Positions 34,118-43,474 are shown, numbered from the stretch's first letter. The stretch: 64,000 nucleotides of DNA from Candidatus Flexifilum breve (GCA_016717205.1 JADKGC010000001.1:1240001-1304000); one strand, 5' to 3'. Notes: a model not told the origin generated them from the letters alone. A program made the numbers and translations.

Positions 34118-35227
34118 TTAGCCAGTTGCGAGATACCGTCCCAAAAAGCTTTCGACATACTGGTCGATTGAGCCATCCAGAATTGAGCTCCGCATGGCAC
34201 GCACGTGCCGAATGAGGAAGCGAATATTATGCACACTCAGGAGGTAGTGGGCTAACAGCTCTTTGGCTTTGACCAGATGACGCACATAGGCGCGGGTGAA
34301 ATGCTGGCAGGTGTAGCAGTCGCATTCGGGATCAATCGGGCGACCGTCGCGCGCATGGGCGAGGTTGCCCATGTTGATCGTGCCATCGTAGGTGAAGGCC
34401 GCGCCGTGCCGCGCGATGCGGGTGGGGAGCACGCAGTCGAAGATGTCGATGCCGCGCACAATCGCTTCGGCCAAATCTTCCGGCGCCCCGACACCCATCA
34501 AATAGCGAGGTTTGTGATCGGGCAGCATGGGAACGGCGAAATCGAGCGTAGAATACATTTGTCCTTTGCTCTCGCCGACCGCCAAACCACCGACCGCGTA
34601 GCCGGGGAAATCCAGCGTGCGCAGGTGTTCGGAGCACTGCAGGCGCAAGTCTTCGAAGATGCCGCCCTGCTGGATGCCGAACACGGCTTGCACGGAATTA
34701 TCGGGGTGAGCATCGCGGCAGCGCGTCGCCCAACGCATGGTGCGATCCACGGCGCGTTCGACAATGCGTCGATCCGTCGGGAGCGGACACTCATCAAAAC
34801 ACATGATGATGTCCGCGCCGAGATTCTCTTGAATCTTGATCGAGCTTTCGGGCGTAAAGCGGTGCTTGCTGCCATCGAGATGGCTGCGGAAGGTCACGCC
34901 GTCTTCATCAATCTTGTTGATGTCGGCGAGGCTAAACACTTGAAATCCACCGGAATCGGTTAGGATTGGCCCATTCCACCCCATGAACGCGTGCAGCCCA
35001 CCCATATCGCGCACCAATTCCGAACCGGGGCGCAGATGCAGGTGATACGTGTTGGAAAGGACGAGCGTCGCGCCCATTTCGGTGAGGTCGCGCGGCGGCA
35101 CAGCCTTCACCGTCGCCGCCGTCCCAACGGGGGCAAATACTGGCGTCGGGATGTCGCCATGGGGCGTGTGCAGGATCCCGGCGCGCGCCTTATTTTTGGT
35201 TTTGAGGATTTCAAAATAAAATGACAT
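34118..35227 (-). CDS. tgt: tRNA-guanine transglycosylase
   Basis: Tgt exchanges the wobble guanine of GUN tRNAs for preQ1. It has 369 residues, normal for bacterial Tgt. Landmarks are the N-terminal RAGILHTPHGDIPTPVFAPVGT, the catalytic-site DSGGFQVFSL, the substrate loop GGLAVGE and nucleophile region (DCVLPTRIARHG), and the zinc site CDCYTCQHFTRAYVRH near the end. The ATG at 35227 matches the family; the TTG three codons upstream is rejected. It is divergent from murF-alr. queG of the same pathway is at 6.8 kb. Confidence 0.96.
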   Translation of the reverse strand: MSFYFEILKTKNKARAGILHTPHGDIPTPVFAPVGTAATVKAVPPRDLTEMGATLVLSNTYHLHLRPGSELVRDMGGLHAFMGWNGPILTDSGGFQVFSLADINKIDEDGVTFRSHLDGSKHRFTPESSIKIQENLGADIIMCFDECPLPTDRRIVERAVDRTMRWATRCRDAHPDNSVQAVFGIQQGGIFEDLRLQCSEHLRTLDFPGYAVGGLAVGESKGQMYSTLDFAVPMLPDHKPRYLMGVGAPEDLAEAIVRGIDIFDCVLPTRIARHGAAFTYDGTINMGNLAHARDGRPIDPECDCYTCQHFTRAYVRHLVKAKELLAHYLLSVHNIRFLIRHVRAMRSSILDGSIDQYVESFLGRYLATG

Positions 35228-35262
35228 AGGAAGCAATCGTCCAGAAAAAGACGCGTTGGCCG

Positions 35263-35271
35263 ATTATATCA
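35263..35271 (-). promoter_or_regulatory. Extended -10 promoter of tgt
   Basis: On the minus strand TGA-TATAAT (35263-35271) lies about 36 bases before the tgt ATG. A weak -35-like TAACCA is 17 bases further upstream. Confidence 0.5.
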
Positions 35272-35307
35272 GAAGTTTCGCCTCATGGTTAAAACTGGCA
35301 AGAAGCG

Positions 35308-37857
35308 ATGATCAGCTTATACGACCTACTCGAAGCGGCCAACGGCCAGCCCTTTGGCGAACCCGGTGCGCAATTGTTCAACGATTTTTCCTTCGATTCG
35401 CGCACCACGACCGATTCGAATCTGTTCGTCGCGCTCAAGTCAGACCGCGGCGATGGGCACCAGTACATCCGGGAGGCCGTCGAACGCGGCGCGACCGGGG
35501 TGCTGTGCACGCGCCCGCCAGATTTTGACGTCGAAGGAGTGTCGATCATCCTCGTCCGTGACACGCAGGTCGCCCTGATGAAGTGGTCGCATTACGTGCT
35601 GAACAAGCTCGGCGTGCAGGTCATCGGCGTGACGGGCTCATCCGGCAAAAGCATCACCGTCGAAGCGATCACGCAGGTGCTCAAAACGCGTTTTGCCGTA
35701 CAGCGCAGCAGTGCTGACGGTGGCGGACGCATGAGCCTGCCGCAGACCCTCGCCCGCCTCTCACCGGAACACAAAATGGTCGTGCTGGAACTGGGCGCGA
35801 CGCAACCCGGCGAAATGGCGGACATGATCTCGGCGATTCAGCCGCAGGTCGGCGTGGTGACGCAGGTCGGCACGGCCTACGGTGACCTGTTCGAAAACTC
35901 CGAACACCTGATGCAGGAAAACGGCCTGCTGGTCGAATATCTGTCGCCCAAAGGCACGTGCATCCTCAACTATGACGACGACCGCGTGCGCAGCATGTCG
36001 ACGCGCACCCGCGCCCGCGTGCTGACCATGGGCATCGAAGGCTTCGGCGCGGACTTAACCGCCTATAACGTGGTGGTCGGCGCAACGGGGACGGGCTTTG
36101 ACGTGCGCTTCGGCAGCAACCGCTACATCGGACGCTGGAGCCTGCTGCTCGGCAAGCACCAGCTCTACTCGATTCTCGCGGCGCTGGCGGTCGGCATCCA
36201 CTACGACATCGATCCCGCCGATGCGCTCAAGGCGCTCACCAATTTGACGCCCCTGCCCGGGCGCATGAACCCGCTCAATGGGGTCGGCGGCTCGCTGCTC
36301 ATCGACGACTCGTACAGCGCCGATCCACAGTCGACGCTCTCCGCGCTCGACTGGCTGGAAAGCGTGACCGACGAACAGCGCCGCGCGATCTTCGTCATGG
36401 GCGATATGGACGGTCTCGGCAATTACACGCAGCGCGGGCACCGCCTCGTCGGGCAGCGCGCCGCCAGCTTCATCAAGACGTTTGTGACCGAAGGGCCAGA
36501 CGCGGCGCTCGCCGGTCGCGCCGCGCTCGATCAAGGCATGGATCGGCGGCAGGTGGTGATCACCTACAGCATCGAAGACACGGTCGCACGCCTCAAAAAC
36601 GAGATGCAGTTGACCTCCAGCGACATTGTACTGATCAAGGGCGGGCCCTCCGCGCGCATGGAGTTTGTGACCTCCGCACTGCTCGCCAATCCTGAAGATG
36701 CGAAACAGCTCCCGCGCAGCATGTTCATCGAACAGGCGCAGCCGTTCATGGCCCATTCGCGCCCCAGTTGGGTCGACATTGACCTGAACGCGCTGGCCAA
36801 CAATGTCCGCCAGATCAAAACGCTGATCGGCAATACGGTGACGCTGTTCGCGGTCGTCAAAGCGGATGCGTATGGGCACGGCGCGGTCTCGGTCGCGCGG
36901 ACGGCGCTGCTCAACGGCGCGGAATATCTGGCGGTGGCGTCCGTCAGCGAGGCGGTCGAACTGCGCGACGCGGGCATCGAAGCGCCGATCCTCGTCATGA
37001 GCTACACGCCCGTGCAGGCCATCCGGCAGGCCGTGCGCCAGAACATCACCGTGACGCTCTACGACATTGAACTCGCCCGCGCGTACGACCGCGCGGCGCG
37101 GGAAGCGGGCGGCGTGCTGCGCGTCCACGTCAAAGTGGATACGGGCATGGGGCGGCTCGGCGTGCTGGCGACGGCGGCCGTGCCCTTCTTCCGTTCGATG
37201 CTCAACCTCAATCATCTGGAAATCGAAGGCATTTACACGCACTTCTCGATGGCCGACGAAAGCGTCGACTACACCGCTGAACAGACCAAGACGTTTAAGC
37301 GGGTGCTCACCCCGCTGCGCGCCGCCGGGTTCAGCTTCAAGTATGTGCATGCGGCGAATTCCGCCGGGACGCTGGCGAGCAAAGAGAATCACTTCAACGC
37401 GGTGCGCGTCGGGCTGGCCATGTATGGTCTCGCTCCCTCGGAACTCGTTCCGCTGCCGCCGGAGTTCCGCCCGGTGATGTCGTGGAAGACGACCATCGCG
37501 CAGGTGAAAACGCTGCCCAAGGGACACGCCGTCGGCTATGGCAACACCTACACGGCGCAGGACGACGAAAAGGTCGCCGTCATCCCGGTCGGCTATTCCG
37601 ATGGGCTGCGGCGCGCGCCAAATAACTGGGGCTTTGTGCTGGTGCATGGTCAGCTCGTGCCGATCATCGGTCGCGTGAGCATGGAGAAGACCATCCTCAA
37701 CGTGAGCGCGCTTCCCGAGGTGGCGATTGGCGATGAAGTGGTACTGCTCGGTCAGCAAGGCGAGGCCGTGCTCAGCGCTGACGACATTGCCAAGCGCATC
37801 GGGACGATCAACTATGAGGTGGTGTGCGGGATTTTGCCGCGCGTCCCCCGGCGTTAG
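35308..37857 (+). CDS. murF-alr: Bifunctional MurF ligase / alanine racemase fusion
   Basis: This is an 849-residue fusion of two peptidoglycan enzymes. Residues 1-455 are UDP-N-acetylmuramoyl-tripeptide:D-Ala-D-Ala ligase, with FDSRTTTDSNLFVALKSDRGDGHQYI, the P-loop GVTGSSGKSITVEAI (about 109-123) and the late domain DDSYSADPQST. Residues 475-849 are alanine racemase with PLP lysine K518 in FAVVKADAYGHG, the HVKVDTGMGRLG motif and the second catalytic Tyr in VIPVGYSDGLRRAP. The fusion supplies D-Ala for D-Ala-D-Ala formation next to the ligase that uses it. Similar fusions are known in Bacteroidota and Chloroflexota. Confidence 0.95.
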   Translation: MISLYDLLEAANGQPFGEPGAQLFNDFSFDSRTTTDSNLFVALKSDRGDGHQYIREAVERGATGVLCTRPPDFDVEGVSIILVRDTQVALMKWSHYVLNKLGVQVIGVTGSSGKSITVEAITQVLKTRFAVQRSSADGGGRMSLPQTLARLSPEHKMVVLELGATQPGEMADMISAIQPQVGVVTQVGTAYGDLFENSEHLMQENGLLVEYLSPKGTCILNYDDDRVRSMSTRTRARVLTMGIEGFGADLTAYNVVVGATGTGFDVRFGSNRYIGRWSLLLGKHQLYSILAALAVGIHYDIDPADALKALTNLTPLPGRMNPLNGVGGSLLIDDSYSADPQSTLSALDWLESVTDEQRRAIFVMGDMDGLGNYTQRGHRLVGQRAASFIKTFVTEGPDAALAGRAALDQGMDRRQVVITYSIEDTVARLKNEMQLTSSDIVLIKGGPSARMEFVTSALLANPEDAKQLPRSMFIEQAQPFMAHSRPSWVDIDLNALANNVRQIKTLIGNTVTLFAVVKADAYGHGAVSVARTALLNGAEYLAVASVSEAVELRDAGIEAPILVMSYTPVQAIRQAVRQNITVTLYDIELARAYDRAAREAGGVLRVHVKVDTGMGRLGVLATAAVPFFRSMLNLNHLEIEGIYTHFSMADESVDYTAEQTKTFKRVLTPLRAAGFSFKYVHAANSAGTLASKENHFNAVRVGLAMYGLAPSELVPLPPEFRPVMSWKTTIAQVKTLPKGHAVGYGNTYTAQDDEKVAVIPVGYSDGLRRAPNNWGFVLVHGQLVPIIGRVSMEKTILNVSALPEVAIGDEVVLLGQQGEAVLSADDIAKRIGTINYEVVCGILPRVPRR

Positions 37858-38034
37858 TCCAGGGCTTGAAGCGCCTCCAACATGGCGAACAAATCGGTAG
37901 CACACAGCACTTGAGTCACGTCATGTAGATTTCGAGGCGATACTTCCGGTGGATGATAACAGCCTCGTCTTCAGTCGTCCCGGAAGTTTCCGGCGTATAA
38001 TAAAGTTCAGCGTCTTAGTGTGGAGTAGTGGCTA

Positions 38035-38283
38035 ATGGCTGTGACTCGCGTCTCGCCGCATGAAGAAGTCTTCGAGTTCTTAGTATCTGCCCCATCGCTC
38101 GAAGCGATCATCGCGTTTCGCCCGTCCGAGCAAACGCAGCAGCGCATCCGCGACTTATTGGCGGCGAACGATGAGGGTCAACTGAGCGCTGAGGGGAAAG
38201 TTGAGTTGGATGAATTCGCGTCTGTGGAGCACTTCGTCCGCATGTTGAAGGCACACGCGCGGCTTAAACTGTCCGAACCATGA
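38035..38283 (+). CDS. Small protein upstream of an HNH nuclease
   Basis: This encodes 82 residues, acidic and helical (SPHEEVFEFLVSAPSLEAIIAFRPSEQTQQRIRDLLAANDEGQLSAEGKVELDEF). The stretch around QQRIRDLLAANDEGQLSAEGKVELDEF resembles small partner proteins often found just before HNH nucleases in cyanobacteria and Chloroflexota. The stop overlaps the HNH start as ATGA. A perfect TATAAT (37996-38001) lies 34 bases upstream. It could act as an antitoxin or specificity partner; that is inference. Confidence 0.7.
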   Translation: MAVTRVSPHEEVFEFLVSAPSLEAIIAFRPSEQTQQRIRDLLAANDEGQLSAEGKVELDEFASVEHFVRMLKAHARLKLSEP

Positions 38284-38687
38284 CCTACATCTCCGAGCCA
38301 CTACGCCGACAGGTCTTTGAGCGAGCACAACACCGCTGCGAATACTGCCATCTCCACGCTGACGATGGCTATATGCCACATGAAGTCGATCACATTCGTG
38401 CCGAAAAGCATGGTGGCAAAACCGATGAAAGCAATTTGTGCTTAGCTTGCTTTGACTGCAACCGGCATAAAGGCAGCGATTTCGCCTCGTTTGACCCGCT
38501 AGACGACAGCATAGTCCCGCTCTTTAATCCGCGCAGAGATCATTGGAAAGAACACTTCCAGCATGTGGGCAACCGCATCCACCCCATTACCGCACAAGGG
38601 CGGGTAACGGTCCAACTGCTGCAAATGAATGCCCCAGATCGTTTGACGGAACGGGATATCCTTATCAAAGTGGGCACCTATCCGTAA
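38280..38687 (+). CDS. HNH endonuclease
   Basis: This is a 135-residue stand-alone HNH nuclease. The zinc and catalytic core is complete: CEYCHL (C20, C23), the HxVDHIRAEKHGG catalytic segment and CLACFDCNRHKGSD (second zinc Cys pair and HK). There is no recognisable DNA-binding domain. It overlaps the small upstream gene by 4 bases (ATGA), so the two are made together. A restriction-like, phage-defence or toxin role is possible. No transposase or phage gene is near. Confidence 0.88.
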   Translation: MTYISEPLRRQVFERAQHRCEYCHLHADDGYMPHEVDHIRAEKHGGKTDESNLCLACFDCNRHKGSDFASFDPLDDSIVPLFNPRRDHWKEHFQHVGNRIHPITAQGRVTVQLLQMNAPDRLTERDILIKVGTYP

Positions 38688-38727
38688 GCAGACAGGTCTA
38701 GTGATCTTCAGCTATTTTCCTTCGTCA

Positions 38728-38747
38728 GGACGCGATTGCTCGCGTCC
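38728..38747. repeat. Family B palindrome
   Basis: GGACGCGA-TTGC-TCGCGTCC, perfect arms, between the convergent HNH and gcvT genes. Confidence 0.7.
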
Positions 38748-38763
38748 CGACGATGTGCTTACT

Positions 38764-39919
38764 TTACGCCTTCTTCTTGCTCGGGAAGCGGCTGATGACT
38801 GTTGCAGGAGCGGCAACCGGAGTCCGACTCGCTGTAGCGCCGACCATCACATGGATCGCCGTGCCGTCGGCAGTCACATCCTCATGGAGAAGCGCCTGCC
38901 CCAACTGGTAACCTTCGCTGTCGATGCTGCACGACGTCACAAAGCCGACGAGTTTCCCGTTGGCATCCATGACGATATCGCCGGGGTGCGGCGGGCGCGC
39001 GCCAAGCGTATTCAGGCGGAAGCGCACCACCTGACTCGTGCGCGTCTGTTCATGCTGCGCAAACGCCAGCTTGCCGACGAAGAACGGCTTGCTCAGCTTG
39101 ACGTAGCTGCTGAAGCCCGCATCTGCCGGGTTGAGGCCGTGTTCACCGCCCAGTTCGTGACCATACAGCGGCAAGCCCGCTTCCGTGCGCAGACTGTCGC
39201 GCGCGGCCAAGCCCGCCGGGGTGACGCCCGCCGCGATCAGATCGCGGAACAACGCCGCCGCCTGATCGGGATGCACGAACAGTTCAAAGGCGACGCGTTC
39301 GCCTGTGTAGCCCGTGCGGCTGATGATCAGGTTGTACTCGCCGACCGTCGCGGTCGTCACGCCCGCCCACGGCAGCGCATTGATCTTCTTCTTGTCCGCG
39401 TCCGACGCGCCCAGTGAGAGCAGCGCCGTCTTGCTGTTCGGGCCTTGCAGCGCCACATCCACGCGCCGATCCGCCCCGCTCGACTCCGCGCGCAGGTCGC
39501 GCAGCACGAGGCGATCCGTCCCGGCGACGCGCCGTTCCGGGTTCGCGTGGTCGATGGCAACTTCACCATTCTTGACCGCGTTCAACCACGCCCAGTTCTT
39601 ATCGTTGTTCGAGGCGTTGACGACGATCAGGTAATGCTCTTCCGCCACGCGGTAGATCATCAGGTCATCGAGCGGCACGCCGTCCACATCGAGCAGATAG
39701 GTGTAATGCGATTCGCCGACCGCGAGGCTGTACACGTCATTGGTCGTCACGGCATCGAGGAAGGCCGCCGCACCTGCACCGGTCGCGTCGAACACGCCCA
39801 TGTGCGTCACATCGAAGATGCCCGCCGCCGTCCGCACTGCTGCGTGTTCCGCCTTGACTGTGCTGTACCACAGCGGCATCTCGTAGCCCGCGAACGGCGC
39901 CATCTTTGCGCCGAGTTCC
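38764..39919 (-). CDS. gcvT: Glycine cleavage T protein (aminomethyltransferase), C-terminal part of a fusion with SHMT
   Basis: GcvT transfers the methylene group from aminomethylated H protein to tetrahydrofolate. The core starts at HKELGAKMAPFAGYEMPLWYS and continues with GIFDVTHMGVFDATG, GVPLDDLMIYRVAEEHYLIVVNASN and TGYTGERVAFELF to GARPPHPGDIVMDANGKLVG, complete for the family. Its N-terminal residues PVTALHK are in another frame: an extra C at 39918-39919 separates them. The reading continues upstream without a stop or start into the SHMT gene when two single bases are removed, giving one protein of 1044 residues. The other three glycine cleavage genes are 13 kb away. Confidence 0.9.
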
Positions 39920-39920
39920 T

Positions 39921-41900
39921 TTATGCAGCGCGGTGACCGGCGTGGACTTCGGCTCGCCTTCGGCGGGTTCCGTCCACTGGAAGATCGGCAGCGCGGCGGG
40001 GTTTCGTCCCGCAGAACTGCGCGCCATTCAAGCCGACATAGTAGGCTTTGGGCGCGTACACGTCCGCCAGTTGGACGGTCACGCGATCGCGATCCGTCTG
40101 CCCATAGCTTGATACATCGACCGGACCGGGCGCTTTCGCATACGGATCGACCGGGTCGCACAGCACGAAACCATCGGAGAGCGCACGCAGCCAGGTTGCA
40201 ACGCGTGACCCGTTCGACTCGACATGCAGCAGGTAGCCGCCTTCCGCCAACCGTTCGACCACACCGCGTGCCATCACCGAGCCATCGGCTTCCAGCACCT
40301 GCGTCGGCTGCTGTTCGCCCGCCTTGAGCGCCTGCACATCGCTGGTCAGCGCGAACTGCAGGAAGCGCCCCGCATCGGCCTGACCAATGTCACGGATCGC
40401 CAGCGTCGTCCAGTCTTCGACATCCGCCACGCGATCCATGTAGTAGAAATGCGGGTAATCTTCGTCGCCCGCGCTGGTATCGATGCCCACGCTGGCGGAG
40501 AGGTCACGCACGCCGCTCTTGACGCGCTGCAGCACGTCAAAATCGACCTTGGCGCGCGGTTCCGGGCGCTTCTTGCCCGTGTAGCTGAACGGTTCGCAGG
40601 CGTGCAGCAAATCGGCGATCAAATCGCCCAACTGGTCGATCTCCGCGTCGCCAAAACCGCGCTGCGTGATCCACGGCGTACCTAGGCGAATGCCCGAGGC
40701 GCGGAGCGCGCTGCTGTCACCGGGGATGGTGTTGCGATTGCACACGATCCCCGCGAGGTCGAGGATGCGCGCGGCAATGTCGCCGCTCAGCGGCGTGCCA
40801 TCCTTGCCGACGACGTTCTTGGTATCCACCAGAATCATGTGACTGCCCGTGCCGCCATAGGCCACGCGCAGACCACGGGCTTCCAGCTTGGCCGCTAAAC
40901 GCGTTGCATTGTCGACCGTCTGCTTCTGCAACTGCTTGAACTGATCAGTGTAGGCGAGGCGCAGCGACACGGCCAGCGCCGCAATCGCATGGACATGCGG
41001 GCCACCCTGTTCGCCGGGGAACACACCGCGATCCACCTTGCTCGACACGTCACTGCGGTGCGTGATGATGACCGCGCCGCGTGGACCTGCCAGCGTTTTG
41101 TGTGTGGTAAAGCTGACCACATCGGCGATGCCGACGGGCGACGGGTACACCCCCGCAATCACCAGCCCGGCTACGTGCGCGATGTCCGCCATCAAATATG
41201 CGCCAACTTCCTGCGCGATGTCTTTGAAGGCCTGCCAATCCGGCGCGAAGGGATAGCTCGTGAACCCGGCAATGATGATCTTCGGGCGGGCTTCCAGCGC
41301 GATTTTGCGGATGGCATCATAATCGAGACGTTCCGTCACCGGGTCGACACCATAGCTCGCGACTTTGTACTGCTTGCCGCTCCGCGCGACCGGGCTGCCA
41401 TGCGTCAGGTGACCGCCTTGCAGCAAATCCATCCCCATGATGGTGTCGCCCACATTGATCAAGCCCGTAAAGATCGCGCTGTTGGCCGGAGCACCAGAGA
41501 GCGGCTGCACATTGACGTACAGCTTTTCAGCGGGGTACTGCGGCGTAGCGAAAAGTTCCGCGGCGCGCCGCCGCGCCAACGCTTCGACGATGTCGGCGTA
41601 TTCCGTGCCTTTGTAGTAACGCTTGTCCGCCACGCGGCGATATTCCGGCAGGCGGGCGTTGTAGTCGAGGATTTCCGCCTGCGACATGGTGCGCGTTTCG
41701 TCGAGGGGATAGCCCTCGGCGTAAATGTTGTGGAAGGAGGAGGAGAGCGCCTCGCGCACGGCCTGCGGCACGGTGCTCTCAGAAGGAATCATGATCAAGT
41801 ACCGCTCTTGCCGCGCGGTTTCATGGCGGATCAGCTCCGCAACATCGGGATCAAGCTCAGCGAGCTCGCCGCGGAAAAGAAAGTCTCTGTGATTGGGCAT
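39921..41900 (-). CDS. glyA: Serine hydroxymethyltransferase with a GcvT-like C-terminal module (N-terminal part of a fusion)
   Basis: SHMT interconverts serine and glycine with tetrahydrofolate. Residues 1 to about 450 are SHMT with the PLP lysine K268 in VVSFTTHKTLAGPRG, DIAHVAGL and PGEQGGPHVHAIA. IPSESTVPQAV replaces the usual IASEN, and about 25 extra residues follow YAEGYPLDETRT. Residues about 480-620 look like a degenerate GcvT N-terminal module (FLQFALTSDVQALKAG, EADGSVMARGVVERLAEGGYLLHVESN). Then the frame shifts: an extra base at 40013 and another at 39918 separate it from GcvT. The ATG at 41900 has AGGA 8 bases upstream; an ATG seven codons earlier is less likely. Confidence 0.9.
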   Translation of the reverse strand: MPNHRDFLFRGELAELDPDVAELIRHETARQERYLIMIPSESTVPQAVREALSSSFHNIYAEGYPLDETRTMSQAEILDYNARLPEYRRVADKRYYKGTEYADIVEALARRRAAELFATPQYPAEKLYVNVQPLSGAPANSAIFTGLINVGDTIMGMDLLQGGHLTHGSPVARSGKQYKVASYGVDPVTERLDYDAIRKIALEARPKIIIAGFTSYPFAPDWQAFKDIAQEVGAYLMADIAHVAGLVIAGVYPSPVGIADVVSFTTHKTLAGPRGAVIITHRSDVSSKVDRGVFPGEQGGPHVHAIAALAVSLRLAYTDQFKQLQKQTVDNATRLAAKLEARGLRVAYGGTGSHMILVDTKNVVGKDGTPLSGDIAARILDLAGIVCNRNTIPGDSSALRASGIRLGTPWITQRGFGDAEIDQLGDLIADLLHACEPFSYTGKKRPEPRAKVDFDVLQRVKSGVRDLSASVGIDTSAGDEDYPHFYYMDRVADVEDWTTLAIRDIGQADAGRFLQFALTSDVQALKAGEQQPTQVLEADGSVMARGVVERLAEGGYLLHVESNGSRVATWLRALSDGFVLCDPVDPYAKAPGPVDVSSYGQTDRDRVTVQLADVYAPKAYYVGLNGAQFCGTKPRRAADLPVDGTRRRRAEVHAGHRAA

Positions 41901-42025
41901 GGGTGCAGTCCTAATAAGCATACGGCATAGGCTTATTTTAACAGACGCTTACCTAATTCACATCACGCTGAACCACCGCGCCTCTATGTTAAACTAGTGG
42001 TGCATCTAACTCGGTGGAGTAGAAG

Positions 42026-42547
42026 ATGTTGAAACGTGGATTGCGTATCTCTCTATTGCTCATACCGTTGGCGCTATGCGCTGCGCCATTGATCACATGT
42101 GGTTTCGTCGTCATTGACCCATTTGTTCGCGAAAGCCAACTCAAGCAATCATTACAGATCATCGCGGGCGCACAGCACCTGTTTGAGGAGACAACTCAGT
42201 GCAGCGGAAGTTTTCAACAGCGAAGCTTATTCTACTGGAGCCCGCAACCACTCGCTGAGGTGCAACGTTTCTATCAAGATTTCGCTACTCCATTTGCCAC
42301 GGTCGATGGTACGGATAGCAGTTGGCTGATTGCCGCGTGGCGTAACAGTATCACCATTGACGATCCAATTCGTCCAATCGCACTTCCCAGTGATATCTGT
42401 GACTACCATCAGCCATATCGGTGCATCAGTCTGATACTGCTTGATGCCAATGGGTCAGTTCGGCCTTTTTGGAACGAGGAGCGTGAAGCTCTACCAGAGA
42501 GCGGAACTTTGATTATTTTCACCTATTACGTACCGGACATTGGGTAA
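42026..42547 (+). CDS. Hypothetical exported protein
   Basis: This encodes 173 residues with an N-terminal hydrophobic signal or anchor (RISLLLIPLALCAAPLITCG, about 7-26; possible lipobox LITC). The rest is a small globular domain with a Cys pair near DICDYHQPYRCISL. Codon use and base composition are clearly AT-richer than in the flanking genes, which suggests transfer. No family is recognised. It ends at a strong bidirectional terminator. Confidence 0.65.
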   Translation: MLKRGLRISLLLIPLALCAAPLITCGFVVIDPFVRESQLKQSLQIIAGAQHLFEETTQCSGSFQQRSLFYWSPQPLAEVQRFYQDFATPFATVDGTDSSWLIAAWRNSITIDDPIRPIALPSDICDYHQPYRCISLILLDANGSVRPFWNEEREALPESGTLIIFTYYVPDIG

Positions 42548-42565
42548 TATCGAAATAAGAACAAC

Positions 42566-42595
42566 GAGCGCGACAGAGAAAATCCTGTCGCGCTC
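42566..42595. terminator. Bidirectional terminator
   Basis: GAGCGCGACAG (42566-42576) pairs with CTGTCGCGCTC (42585-42595) around AGAAAATC, between two convergent genes. T-rich sequence follows on the plus strand (seven T residues at 42611-42617). Confidence 0.8.
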
Positions 42596-42635
42596 TCGAT
42601 TGGCTGTCTGTTTTTTTGCTAACGGCTATCCGCTC

Positions 42636-43379
42636 TTAATGCGTTTCGTGTTCGACGGCGTTCATGGCCGCGCCAATGATGCCCGCTTCGTTGAGCATCT
42701 TCGCTGGGACGATCTCGGCATTCGCCTGCAAGAACTCTTTGTATTTATCAAATCGTTTGCTGACGCCACCGCCCAGAATGTACAGGTCGGGCGAAAACAA
42801 CAGATCTAAATAAGCCAGATATTCGTTAAAGCGCTTCGCCCACTGCCTCCAGTTCAATTCCTTCTCTAAGCGAATGCGGTCGGACGCACGGTCTTCGGCG
42901 TCCTTGCCGCGAATGATCAGGTGGCCGAGTTCGAGATTCGGCACCAGATGCCCGTTAACGAACAGCGCCGCGCCGATACCCGTGCCGATGGTCAGCATCA
43001 TGACCGGGTTCGGGTTGTTCATGCCCGCGCCAAACCGCATTTCCGCCAGCCCCGCGGCATCTGCGTCGTTGATCAGCGTGACGCGGCAGCCCGTCTTCTG
43101 CGTGAGCAGGTGTTCGGCGTCGAGATTCACCCAACCGGCGTCGACGTTCGCCGCGCTCAGCGTGCGCCCGTGTTTGACCACGCCGGGATACCCGCAGCCA
43201 ATCGAGCCTTCCCACTTAAAGTGACGCGCGATCTCGACTACGCCGTTGGCGACTGCTTCCGGAGTCGCAGGCTGCGGAGTTTCAACGCGAATACGTTCTG
43301 CCAGCAATGTACCTGTGTTGGTATCTACAGGGGCGCCCTTGATGCCAGAGCCACCAATATCGATTCCGAGAATCGCCAT
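42636..43379 (-). CDS. ppgK: ROK family kinase, polyphosphate-glucokinase-like
   Basis: This encodes 247 residues. It is a ROK-family sugar kinase with the ATP-phosphate motif LGIDIGGSGIKGAPVD, catalytic region TLINDADAAGLAEMRFGAG, TIGTGIGAALFVNG and the ELGHL motif. The short length and the sequence around GYPGVVKHG are as in polyphosphate glucokinase (PpgK), which uses polyphosphate or ATP to phosphorylate glucose. The ROK zinc-finger Cys motif is absent, as in PpgK. The ATG is chosen at the family start; 14 additional open codons upstream are not conserved. Polyphosphate use is family knowledge. Confidence 0.85.
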   Translation of the reverse strand: MAILGIDIGGSGIKGAPVDTNTGTLLAERIRVETPQPATPEAVANGVVEIARHFKWEGSIGCGYPGVVKHGRTLSAANVDAGWVNLDAEHLLTQKTGCRVTLINDADAAGLAEMRFGAGMNNPNPVMMLTIGTGIGAALFVNGHLVPNLELGHLIIRGKDAEDRASDRIRLEKELNWRQWAKRFNEYLAYLDLLFSPDLYILGGGVSKRFDKYKEFLQANAEIVPAKMLNEAGIIGAAMNAVEHETH

Positions 43380-43474
43380 GTCATCCTCTCCTCTTGATAG
43401 AGCCACTTCTATTATCGCCAAATCCCCCGAAAATCGGCAAAAACGAACTTTGCACCCCTATCGGGCATTGTGCG

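Noticed and set aside
36055..37905. Minus-strand open frame of about 616 codons opposite murF-alr
   Set aside because: Antisense shadow of the fusion gene, with Arg/His-rich low-information sequence.
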